Shown here: piece after piece, positions 47,901-58,430 of the stretch
How the letters are laid out: each line of letters starts with the position of its first letter
How positions within the stretch are numbered: the stretch's first letter is position 1
Assembly (NCBI RefSeq): GCF_963676685.1
Contig: NC_092348.1
Span: 27,565,386 to 27,629,385 of the forward strand
Length of the DNA: 64,000 bases
From: Mytilus edulis
Lineage: Eukaryota; Mollusca; Bivalvia; Mytilida; Mytilidae
Reading direction: 5' to 3'
Position numbers and translations under genes: made by a program
Notes under the pieces: model-generated
What the model was told of the DNA's origin: nothing
The model's database searches: none
What the model saw: only the letters and a program-made list of their open reading frames with translations

Positions 47901-49836
47901 CATCAGATCCCTGTATATAAGCCAGGGTTCTGATGTCATAGAGTCATATACAATTACATTTATACATATGACATCAGATCCCTGTATATAAGCAAGGGAT
48001 CTGATGTCATAGAGTTATATACACCAATATATATACATATGCCATCAGTTCCCTGTATATAAGCAAGGAATCTGATGTCATAGAGTTTTATACACCAACA
48101 TATATACATATGACATCAGATCCCTGTATATAAGCAAGGAATCTGATGTCATAGAGTTATATACATATGACATCAGATTCCTGTATATAAGCAAGTCATC
48201 TCATGTCATAGAGTCATATACATCTACATTTATTCATATGATATCAGATCCCTGTATATAAGCAAGGAATCTGATGTCATAGAGTTATATATATATACAC
48301 CAACATATATACAAATGACATCATATCCCTGTATATAAGCAAAGGATCTGATGTATTAGAGTCATATACAATTACATTTAAACATAAAAATGATATGACA
48401 TTAGATCCCTGTATATAAGCAAGGGATCTGATGTCATAGAGTTATATACATCTACATGTATACATAATTTATGACATCAGATTCCTGTATATAAGCTTTA
48501 AAACTTATGTTATACAGTTATAATTTACATCTACATATATACATATGACATCAGATAACTATATATAAGCAAGTAATCTCATTTCATAGAGATAAATAAA
48601 CCTACATATATACATATGACATCAGATTCCTGTCATATAAGCATGGAATCTGGTGTTATACAGTTATATTCATCTACATTTATACATATGACATCAGATT
48701 CCTGTATATAAGCAAGGGATCTGATGTCATAGAGTTGTATACACCAACATATATACATATGACATCAGATCCCTGTATATAAGCAAAGGATCTGATGTCA
48801 TAGAGTCATATACAATTACATTTATACATATGACATCAGATCCCTGTATATAAGCAAGGGATCTGATGTCATAGAGTTATATACACCAACATATATACAT
48901 ATGACATCAGATTCCTGTATGTAAGCAAGGGATCTGATGTCATAGAGTTGTATACACCAACATATATACATATGACATCAGATTCCTGTATATAAGCAAA
49001 GGATCTGATGTCATAGAGTCATATACAATTACATTTATACATATGACATCAGATCCCTGTATATAAGCAAGGAATCTGATGTCATAGGGTCATATACAAT
49101 TACATTTATACATATGACATCAGATCCCTGTATATAACCAAGTATCTGGTGTATTAGAGTCATATACAATTACATTTATACATATGACATCAGATCCCTG
49201 TATATAAGCCAGGGTTCTGATGTCATAGAGTCATATACAATTACATTTATACATATGACATCAGATCCCTGTATATAAGCAAGGGATCTGATGTCATAGA
49301 GTTATATACACCAATATATATACATATGCCATCAGTTCCCTGTATATAAGCAAGGAATCTGATGTCATAGAGTCATATACAATTACATTTATACATATGA
49401 CATCAGATCCCTGTATATAAGCAAGGAATCTGATGTCATAGAGTCATATACAATTACATTTATACATATGACATCAGATCCCTGTATATAAGCAAAGTAT
49501 CTGGTGTATTAGAGTCATATACAATTACATTTATACATATGACATCAGATCCCTGTATATAAGCCAGGGATCTGATGTCATAGAGTCATATACAATTACA
49601 TTTATACATATGACATCAGATCCCTGTATATAAGCAAGGGATCTGATGTCATAGAGTTATATACACCAACATATATACATATGACATCAGATCCCTGTAT
49701 ATAAGCAAGGAATCTCGTGTCATACAGTCATATACAATTACATTTATACATATGACATCAGATCCCTGTATAAAGCAAGGGATCTGATGTCATAGAGTTA
49801 TATACATCTACATATATACATATGACATCAGATTCC
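44958..49836 (-). repeat. satellite array B-, about 71-bp unit, inverted relative to B+
   Basis: About 68 units: TGACATCAGATCCCT, spacer GTATATAAGCA, AGGGATCTGATGTCA, then TAGAGTTATATACACC and AACATATATACATA. In the best units the hairpin arms are 15 perfect base pairs. From about 45500 to 49360 a block of 1287 bases (about 18 units) is repeated three times nearly unchanged; the variant TATATATATACACCAAC starts its CACCAAC at 45724, 47011 and 48298. The left edge (44958-45480) is more diverged. The array runs into the sequence gap. Frames within it are by-products. Confidence 0.95.
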
Positions 49837-49936
49837 NNNNNNNNNNNNNNNNNNNNNNNNNNNNNNNNNNNNNNNNNNNNNNNNNNNNNNNNNNNNNNNN
49901 NNNNNNNNNNNNNNNNNNNNNNNNNNNNNNNNNNNN
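49837..49936. other. assembly gap of 100 N
   Basis: Exactly 100 N, the usual placeholder for a gap of unknown size. It separates array B- from the 4030-bp tandem array, so the true distance between them is unknown and both repeats may be longer than shown. Confidence 0.99.
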
Positions 49937-50370
49937 ACAAGGAAATTGGGCAATGAATATGCATGTGTTGTATGGAGGGCTATGTTGACAAATATGGCTA
50001 TGGGGTGAAGAATGTAAAATGGCCCACTGAGGGTTTAAAAAAAGAAAGGGCCCACAGGGTGGCATATATGATTAGACATAAACTCAGTCGAAATGATATG
50101 CCAAAGCTAGATGAAAATAGCAATACAATTGAGTGTAGCCACCTCTGTCAGAATAAGCTATGTGTTAATGCAGATCACATCATTCTAGAGACCCATGCTA
50201 CCAACCAAGACCGAATACACTGCAAGGGACAGGGATTTTGCTCTAAAAGCCATGAACCACACTGTTTACTTTGTACATTTTTATTTTTTGCTACTTCTGT
50301 GTATCCTTTTCACCTTCGCGTAACCATGTTCTTGTTTTTTTCCAGCAATTTTCTTATTCGCGTCAGATAA
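49937..50370 (+). pseudogene. His-Me finger/HNH-type endonuclease, unit 1 (truncated, frameshifted)
   Basis: Same gene as at 53921-54400 but its first 15 or so codons are lost in the gap, and one G is missing in the run at about 49971-49977 (TATGGAGGGC against TATGGGAGGGC), which puts the N-terminal part out of frame. From EGYVDKYGYG on it is intact. Being next to the gap, the missing base may be a sequence error. Confidence 0.75.
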
Positions 50371-52679
50371 AAGTTTGTTTTTTTCATAGTCTCGATTCTC
50401 TTTCGCTGTTGCGTATGCTTTATAGAGATACTTTCTTTTGTCAGACATAGATTTTTTATATTTCAGAGACTTTTTATGCTCCTTTTGAAGTTTATCAGTT
50501 CTTTGTATTAATTTCAGAGATTTTTCGACAGAGGAACCTGCAGTCACTGGTGCACCGAGCTGATCACAAATTAGCATCAAGGATTCTCCAGGACCAAGAT
50601 TTACACTGTGGACTGCTGCATGGACCCTGCCTTCAAAGTTTTTGGTGAAGGTAACATTTTTTGGAAGTGACCGTCGTAAGCTTCGGTTAAATCCTTCAAC
50701 TTTTTGCGTATTAAGGTTAAGTTTAGTTTTATTTAAGGCATCTGGGCCAAGACGGTACAATATACACTTTCTTATTTCACTAATGTTTTCAATGCTGTTC
50801 AAAATTTTAAACATGGGAGTTAAAAAGCTACTACTTTTCAGCCAGAATTTCTTGCCACCTTTACACACAAAAGAATGACGCCGGCATAGCTCATGATTTC
50901 CTGTATAACACATTGGGATTGCATCACATATGAAGGAAATTTTGTTTTTCATTTTTTGGAAGTTGCCACCATATTTCTCCATTGCCTCTGTAAATTCAGC
51001 AGTGCATCTTGCTGATAAATCTAATGAAAAATTGTTTTGGAGATTTTCTTTTTCTTTTTTAGTTCTTCCAGGCATCATATTGAGAATTTGGGGATTTTTC
51101 TTTACATTTTTCCTGTGATTATCCCCCAGATGTCGGGTGTCCAGGAAATGTTCAGGCTCAGTTTGTGTGATGTTCTCATGAAATAAATCTTCCGCAGCTT
51201 TAAATGCAGAGCTGTCGGGGTCAGTTGTAAAATGTTTTGCCTCGATTTCATCTGCATTTAAATCTGTCAGGGCCTCCTTGGCCCAGGAATATTCATCTCC
51301 GATGCTTTTGAGAAAGGTCAAAGTTGAGCTGCAGTTTTCAGTACACTGTTCAAATTTTCCACTGTTTGGATTAACTGGGTGTATGGAGCACAGTTTATTT
51401 TTTGCAACAACTGTCAGTATGCTCTTGTCCTGTGTCTCATTTTCAGCAACAGTGTATACCATTTGGGTCGCAGGCTGGAATGGTGTACGACCGACCCCAG
51501 AATACAGTGGGTTGTTGTATGCACCGTCACCTTGAAGACTTACGGCATATGGATTTTCCGCACCACGTAACTTTTTTATATTAATTAGTCGTTTACGCAG
51601 TCTTTTCATGTCACTCTCATTGATTTCTTTTATTTTAGGCAGTACAGCATTGGCTCTCTTTTGTAGTCCCTTTGCAGATGGAGCAACAGAATTAGTTCCT
51701 AGCAAGATTTTTCTAAAGCTTGTGGTTGAAATAGGAGTTTGAGCTAATGCGGCTTGGGCACCTATATTCATTTTAGCAGGCTTTCTACCCCTTTTTCCTG
51801 TCTGGACCTCTTCATAAAGTTTATATTTCTTAGACTGGTAACTACATGTGTCACATATAGCACATTCAGAGTTCCCAAGGCCCCATCTTTCTTCTTTGGA
51901 CATGTCCCATTCCAGAAACCCCTTACAATGTGGACTTAGTTCTGAATGTTCATGAAAGACAGCATTCCACATGACTGCATTTAATTTTATGTTGATAGTC
52001 CTGTTGGTTTTAGACTCAACTCTGTTAAAAAAACAAAAAAAACCAGGTAAATATGTATTTTTCATACATTCTGATATATAGTGGAAAAGTAGATGAAATG
52101 TAAATTGCTAGTTACCTCCCCTTAAAACTGTTAATTTTATAAATGGCTCTAAAAAATCCTCCTGTACATCAGATTTATTTGTCTTTGTCTCAATATCTTA
52201 AAAAATATATAATCTTCATAATTTATATATTTACTTGCATATTTTTGAATATTTGAATAAGATTTTTCCAAACTTAGTAATATGATGTAAAAAGTGACCC
52301 TTGTACATGATTTCTTTCAGATATTCAACTGTGATCATCTTTAGATGTTTAATTTGTGTGTAGATTGATTGAATATGTTATATTTATGTATAAAATAGTC
52401 TTACCTTTGCTTTTCTTTTGCAGATTTAATAGGTTTAGCCTTTTTTGTGTCACTAGATTTTGATCGCAACAAAGTGGCAGGTTTGATCCCAGTGTTGGAT
52501 AGACTCTTATCCTCCTTATATGGTACATTTTTTACAAGATTTGTCATTTCACGGGTAAGTCTAACATAATGTGTTTGTTCACTGTCACTTTCTTTGGAAG
52601 AAACACCTTTTCTCATTCTGTTATGTGGCACAAGTCCAACTTTAAAACCAACATTATGTCCTTTTTTGAATTTTCCCAT
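50281..52679 (-). CDS. Mutator-like transposase, unit 1 (two exons)
   Basis: Exon 1 is 52679-52405 and exon 2 is 52021-50281; the intron (GTAAG ... TTTTTTTAACAG) splits an arginine codon in phase 2. Spliced length is 671 residues. The 14 residues before VESKTNRT in the unspliced frame are intron. Exon 1 starts MGKFKKGHNVGFKVGLVPHN, a basic N-terminus usual in this group. Then come Cys residues C124, C145, C148, C151, MNIGAQAALAQTPISTTSFR, the first catalytic-type aspartate in SLQGDGAYNN (D257), a second in HFTTDPDSSAF (D359 or D361), DTRHLGDNHRKNVKKNPQIL and a CYTGNHELCRRHSFVC Cys/His cluster. This order matches Mutator-like transposases of invertebrates (Pfam PF20700 type). The third acidic residue is not certain. 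The last 90 bases overlap the endonuclease gene on the other strand. Confidence 0.8.
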
Positions 52680-52940
52680 TGTATATTGCTGATTTTTTTG
52701 GTTATATAATGAATTGTTGTATCAATTTTTATTTTAAATGTGAATTTTGTTATGGTGTCTATACTTTTATACTGTTTTGTTGGTTTTTAGTGCATTTAGT
52801 AATGAAGAATGACAGTTGTAACATGGTCACCCATAAATTTTTCAAAAAACAGAAATAATTAGGAAAAATCACATTAATTTTTCTGCACATTCTCACCCAT
52901 GACAGAAATGATTTATATTTTTATACATCATCACTGGTTC

Positions 52941-53249
52941 TCAGTCAACAAGATAAGGCAGCTTTACTGGTCTTTCAGTACAATCATACCTCCAGAGGTC
53001 ACTTGTATTTATGAAAAAATAGTAAATAATTGAAAATTTCCCTATGCTTACAAATTTCTGGGTAGAATCTACCCCTATTAAATATTTGATGAAGCCAACC
53101 TCATATACAGTATCACTGACCTTCCTCCACCTATATTCATATGTAACTTTAAAGAAAACTAGAAACTTTAAGAAAAACAACAGTTTTTCCATGCTGATTT
53201 TTTCAAAAGAAATCGAAAACCTGCCCGTGTCCATGAAAGGGGTATGCAT
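52941..53249 (-). CDS. small open frame upstream of transposase, unit 1
   Basis: 102 codons on the transposase strand, 261 bases before exon 1, starting MHTPFMDTGRFSISFEK, with a hydrophobic stretch LLFFLKFLVFFK and a charged end. No family recognised. It is conserved between units only because units are identical, which is no evidence of coding. Confidence 0.2.
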   Translation of the reverse strand: MHTPFMDTGRFSISFEKISMEKLLFFLKFLVFFKVTYEYRWRKVSDTVYEVGFIKYLIGVDSTQKFVSIGKFSIIYYFFINTSDLWRYDCTERPVKLPYLVD

Positions 53250-53625
53250 ATTATATTGTTGGTAACTTGGGTATACATGGACAGATAACTCTGATATTTC
53301 ACATCATATTGCGGACTAGGTTTATTGTTTATAAATAAGTAAATTTGCTAGATTCTGATTTTATTTTGAAATTGTATAGGTATCAATGTACCAAATGAAA
53401 ATTCATGGGCGCAGCCATCTTGATGAAGGGAACATGACATAGAGAAGAAAAATGGTAAGTCTTTGTGATTGGTTGTTATATTTAATGGATATTTTTTTTC
53501 TGGAAAGCCTCTTTAGTATGACTACAGTCAAGCATAGTTTTCTTGTAAAATTATTTACATCTGAATTATTAGAATTTTTTTTACTAGTTGAGGTGAAGTG
53601 CTAAAAATCAGTGACTTTTTTCTGC

Positions 53626-53652
53626 GGGATTGTCATGCGTTCTTGACAACCC
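53626..53652. repeat. inverted repeat in the inter-gene spacer
   Basis: GGGATTGTCA (53626-53635), eight-base loop, TGACAACCC (53644-53652). Nine pairs with one bulged A. Also at 57656-57682 in the next spacer and absent from the third, where the 454-base deletion removes it. It lies between the divergent 5' ends of the two genes. Confidence 0.7.
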
Positions 53653-53920
53653 CAAAATTCACCCGTAAAAGCCATGGGACCATATAGTTTTTTGTGTTGT
53701 ATTTTGATGACAATAAATTGTTCTTTCTTTTGATACCACTTTCAACCACAAAATTTCTTTTATTTAGAAGTAATTAAACAAAAGGCTAACATTGTCGGCA
53801 ATGGAAAACTATTTAGTACTTTGTATTCTAAACTGGGGGTACTTTCACTTTCATTTTAACTTTTGAAAACGGTCTGTGGAGTCAGATTACTGATGCAAGC
53901 GTTTTTTTGATAAACTCATC

Positions 53921-54400
53921 ATGGGAGACTTTTTCCAGCATTTAGAGAGAATTTTTTCATTGAAAACAAGGAAATTGGGCAATGAATATGCATGTGTTGT
54001 ATGGGAGGGCTATGTTGACAAATATGGCTATGGGGTGAAGAATGTAAAATGGCCCACTGAGGGTTTAAAAAAAGAAAGGGCCCACAGGGTGGCATATATG
54101 ATTAGACATAAACTCAGTCGAAATGATATGCCAAAGCTAGATGAAAATAGCAATACAATTGAGTGTAGCCACCTCTGTCAGAATAAGCTATGTGTTAATG
54201 CAGATCACATCATTCTAGAGACCCATGCTACCAACCAAGACCGAATACACTGCAAGGGACAGGGATTTTGCTCTAAAAGCCATGAACCACACTGTTTACT
54301 TTGTACATTTTTATTTTTTGCTACTTCTGTGTATCCTTTTCACCTTCGCGTAACCATGTTCTTGTTTTTTTCCAGCAATTTTCTTATTCGCGTCAGATAA
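53921..54400 (+). CDS. His-Me finger/HNH-type endonuclease, unit 2
   Basis: 159 residues. The ATG follows an in-frame TGA and is the first start available. Motifs: WEGYVDKYGYG (GYG at 36-38), RAHRVAYMIR (53-62), then SHLCQNKLCVNADHI with C82, H84, C86, C91 and H96, and THATNQDR with N105. This is the zinc-binding loop and catalytic region of the His-Me finger homing endonucleases (zf-His_Me_endon, PF05551 type); H84 would be the general base. A second Cys/His group (C111, C117, H121, H124, C125, C128) follows. It probably cuts DNA and may assist the transposase of the same unit. The tail after residue 130 is hydrophobic and overlaps the antisense transposase end, so it may be under little selection of its own. 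Confidence 0.8.
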   Translation: MGDFFQHLERIFSLKTRKLGNEYACVVWEGYVDKYGYGVKNVKWPTEGLKKERAHRVAYMIRHKLSRNDMPKLDENSNTIECSHLCQNKLCVNADHIILETHATNQDRIHCKGQGFCSKSHEPHCLLCTFLFFATSVYPFHLRVTMFLFFSSNFLIRVR

Positions 54401-56709
54401 AAGTTTGTTTTTTTCATAGTCTCGATTCTCTTTCGCTGTTGCGTATGCTTTATAGAGATACTTTCTTTTGTCAGACATAGATTTTTTATATTTCAGAGAC
54501 TTTTTATGCTCCTTTTGAAGTTTATCAGTTCTTTGTATTAATTTCAGAGATTTTTCGACAGAGGAACCTGCAGTCACTGGTGCACCGAGCTGATCACAAA
54601 TTAGCATCAAGGATTCTCCAGGACCAAGATTTACACTGTGGACTGCTGCATGGACCCTGCCTTCAAAGTTTTTGGTGAAGGTAACATTTTTTGGAAGTGA
54701 CCGTCGTAAGCTTCGGTTAAATCCTTCAACTTTTTGCGTATTAAGGTTAAGTTTAGTTTTATTTAAGGCATCTGGGCCAAGACGGTACAATATACACTTT
54801 CTTATTTCACTAATGTTTTCAATGCTGTTCAAAATTTTAAACATGGGAGTTAAAAAGCTACTACTTTTCAGCCAGAATTTCTTGCCACCTTTACACACAA
54901 AAGAATGACGCCGGCATAGCTCATGATTTCCTGTATAACACATTGGGATTGCATCACATATGAAGGAAATTTTGTTTTTCATTTTTTGGAAGTTGCCACC
55001 ATATTTCTCCATTGCCTCTGTAAATTCAGCAGTGCATCTTGCTGATAAATCTAATGAAAAATTGTTTTGGAGATTTTCTTTTTCTTTTTTAGTTCTTCCA
55101 GGCATCATATTGAGAATTTGGGGATTTTTCTTTACATTTTTCCTGTGATTATCCCCCAGATGTCGGGTGTCCAGGAAATGTTCAGGCTCAGTTTGTGTGA
55201 TGTTCTCATGAAATAAATCTTCCGCAGCTTTAAATGCAGAGCTGTCGGGGTCAGTTGTAAAATGTTTTGCCTCGATTTCATCTGCATTTAAATCTGTCAG
55301 GGCCTCCTTGGCCCAGGAATATTCATCTCCGATGCTTTTGAGAAAGGTCAAAGTTGAGCTGCAGTTTTCAGTACACTGTTCAAATTTTCCACTGTTTGGA
55401 TTAACTGGGTGTATGGAGCACAGTTTATTTTTTGCAACAACTGTCAGTATGCTCTTGTCCTGTGTCTCATTTTCAGCAACAGTGTATACCATTTGGGTCG
55501 CAGGCTGGAATGGTGTACGACCGACCCCAGAATACAGTGGGTTGTTGTATGCACCGTCACCTTGAAGACTTACGGCATATGGATTTTCCGCACCACGTAA
55601 CTTTTTTATATTAATTAGTCGTTTACGCAGTCTTTTCATGTCACTCTCATTGATTTCTTTTATTTTAGGCAGTACAGCATTGGCTCTCTTTTGTAGTCCC
55701 TTTGCAGATGGAGCAACAGAATTAGTTCCTAGCAAGATTTTTCTAAAGCTTGTGGTTGAAATAGGAGTTTGAGCTAATGCGGCTTGGGCACCTATATTCA
55801 TTTTAGCAGGCTTTCTACCCCTTTTTCCTGTCTGGACCTCTTCATAAAGTTTATATTTCTTAGACTGGTAACTACATGTGTCACATATAGCACATTCAGA
55901 GTTCCCAAGGCCCCATCTTTCTTCTTTGGACATGTCCCATTCCAGAAACCCCTTACAATGTGGACTTAGTTCTGAATGTTCATGAAAGACAGCATTCCAC
56001 ATGACTGCATTTAATTTTATGTTGATAGTCCTGTTGGTTTTAGACTCAACTCTGTTAAAAAAACAAAAAAAACCAGGTAAATATGTATTTTTCATACATT
56101 CTGATATATAGTGGAAAAGTAGATGAAATGTAAATTGCTAGTTACCTCCCCTTAAAACTGTTAATTTTATAAATGGCTCTAAAAAATCCTCCTGTACATC
56201 AGATTTATTTGTCTTTGTCTCAATATCTTAAAAAATATATAATCTTCATAATTTATATATTTACTTGCATATTTTTGAATATTTGAATAAGATTTTTCCA
56301 AACTTAGTAATATGATGTAAAAAGTGACCCTTGTACATGATTTCTTTCAGATATTCAACTGTGATCATCTTTAGATGTTTAATTTGTGTGTAGATTGATT
56401 GAATATGTTATATTTATGTATAAAATAGTCTTACCTTTGCTTTTCTTTTGCAGATTTAATAGGTTTAGCCTTTTTTGTGTCACTAGATTTTGATCGCAAC
56501 AAAGTGGCAGGTTTGATCCCAGTGTTGGATAGACTCTTATCCTCCTTATATGGTACATTTTTTACAAGATTTGTCATTTCACGGGTAAGTCTAACATAAT
56601 GTGTTTGTTCACTGTCACTTTCTTTGGAAGAAACACCTTTTCTCATTCTGTTATGTGGCACAAGTCCAACTTTAAAACCAACATTATGTCCTTTTTTGAA
56701 TTTTCCCAT
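54311..56709 (-). CDS. Mutator-like transposase, unit 2 (two exons)
   Basis: Exons 56709-56435 and 56051-54311, identical to unit 1 by eye; the same splice sites, 671 residues and motifs (D257, D359/D361, Cys/His cluster). It is convergent with the endonuclease at 53921-54400 and overlaps it by 90 bases. Confidence 0.8.
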
Positions 56710-56970
56710 TGTATATTGCTGATTTTTTTGGTTATATAATGAATTGTTGTATCAATTTTTATTTTAAATGTGAATTTTGTTATGGTGTCTATACTTTTAT
56801 ACTGTTTTGTTGGTTTTTAGTGCATTTAGTAATGAAGAATGACAGTTGTAACATGGTCACCCATAAATTTTTCAAAAAACAGAAATAATTAGGAAAAATC
56901 ACATTAATTTTTCTGCACATTCTCACCCATGACAGAAATGATTTATATTTTTATACATCATCACTGGTTC

Positions 56971-57279
56971 TCAGTCAACAAGATAAGGCAGCTTTACTGG
57001 TCTTTCAGTACAATCATACCTCCAGAGGTCACTTGTATTTATGAAAAAATAGTAAATAATTGAAAATTTCCCTATGCTTACAAATTTCTGGGTAGAATCT
57101 ACCCCTATTAAATATTTGATGAAGCCAACCTCATATACAGTATCACTGACCTTCCTCCACCTATATTCATATGTAACTTTAAAGAAAACTAGAAACTTTA
57201 AGAAAAACAACAGTTTTTCCATGCTGATTTTTTCAAAAGAAATCGAAAACCTGCCCGTGTCCATGAAAGGGGTATGCAT
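56971..57279 (-). CDS. small open frame upstream of transposase, unit 2
   Basis: Same 102-codon frame as at 52941-53249. No recognised function; may be chance. Confidence 0.2.
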   Translation of the reverse strand: MHTPFMDTGRFSISFEKISMEKLLFFLKFLVFFKVTYEYRWRKVSDTVYEVGFIKYLIGVDSTQKFVSIGKFSIIYYFFINTSDLWRYDCTERPVKLPYLVD

Positions 57280-57950
57280 ATTATATTGTTGGTAACTTGG
57301 GTATACATGGACAGATAACTCTGATATTTCACATCATATTGCGGACTAGGTTTATTGTTTATAAATAAGTAAATTTGCTAGATTCTGATTTTATTTTGAA
57401 ATTGTATAGGTATCAATGTACCAAATGAAAATTCATGGGCGCAGCCATCTTGATGAAGGGAACATGACATAGAGAAGAAAAATGGTAAGTCTTTGTGATT
57501 GGTTGTTATATTTAATGGATATTTTTTTTCTGGAAAGCCTCTTTAGTATGACTACAGTCAAGCATAGTTTTCTTGTAAAATTATTTACATCTGAATTATT
57601 AGAATTTTTTTTACTAGTTGAGGTGAAGTGCTAAAAATCAGTGACTTTTTTCTGCGGGATTGTCATGCGTTCTTGACAACCCCAAAATTCACCCGTAAAA
57701 GCCATGGGACCATATAGTTTTTTGTGTTGTATTTTGATGACAATAAATTGTTCTTTCTTTTGATACCACTTTCAACCACAAAATTTCTTTTATTTAGAAG
57801 TAATTAAACAAAAGGCTAACATTGTCGGCAATGGAAAACTATTTAGTACTTTGTATTCTAAACTGGGGGTACTTTCACTTTCATTTTAACTTTTGAAAAC
57901 GGTCTGTGGAGTCAGATTACTGATGCAAGCGTTTTTTTGATAAACTCATC

Positions 57951-58430
57951 ATGGGAGACTTTTTCCAGCATTTAGAGAGAATTTTTTCATTGAAAACAAG
58001 GAAATTGGGCAATGAATATGCATGTGTTGTATGGGAGGGCTATGTTGACAAATATGGCTATGGGGTGAAGAATGTAAAATGGCCCACTGAGGGTTTAAAA
58101 AAAGAAAGGGCCCACAGGGTGGCATATATGATTAGACATAAACTCAGTCGAAATGATATGCCAAAGCTAGATGAAAATAGCAATACAATTGAGTGTAGCC
58201 ACCTCTGTCAGAATAAGCTATGTGTTAATGCAGATCACATCATTCTAGAGACCCATGCTACCAACCAAGACCGAATACACTGCAAGGGACAGGGATTTTG
58301 CTCTAAAAGCCATGAACCACACTGTTTACTTTGTACATTTTTATTTTTTGCTACTTCTGTGTATCCTTTTCACCTTCGCGTAACCATGTTCTTGTTTTTT
58401 TCCAGCAATTTTCTTATTCGCGTCAGATAA
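57951..58430 (+). CDS. His-Me finger/HNH-type endonuclease, unit 3
   Basis: Identical to the gene at 53921-54400, 159 residues, with the same GYG, RAHR, SHLC and C/H positions. The upstream spacer is the full-length form (57407-57860 present). Confidence 0.8.
   Translation: MGDFFQHLERIFSLKTRKLGNEYACVVWEGYVDKYGYGVKNVKWPTEGLKKERAHRVAYMIRHKLSRNDMPKLDENSNTIECSHLCQNKLCVNADHIILETHATNQDRIHCKGQGFCSKSHEPHCLLCTFLFFATSVYPFHLRVTMFLFFSSNFLIRVR

Noticed and set aside
49758..50065. Minus-strand frames spanning the N run
   Set aside because: They read through 100 unknown bases and join satellite to the 4-kb unit; meaningless as proteins.
50642..51939. Several plus-strand frames of 60-85 codons, repeated in each 4-kb unit
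   Set aside because: All lie antisense inside the transposase coding exon, and repeat only because the unit repeats.
52022..52065. ATG at 52065 as the start of a 594-residue transposase
   Set aside because: The first 14 codons include a T-rich tract and a TTTTTTTAACAG acceptor; splicing to the basic exon at 52679-52405 gives a continuous frame and a family-like N-terminus.
53626..53652. GGGATTGTCA hairpin as the junction of two transposon ends
   Set aside because: The arms face inward in the wrong order for a TIR-to-TIR junction and no target duplication is visible; kept only as an inverted repeat.
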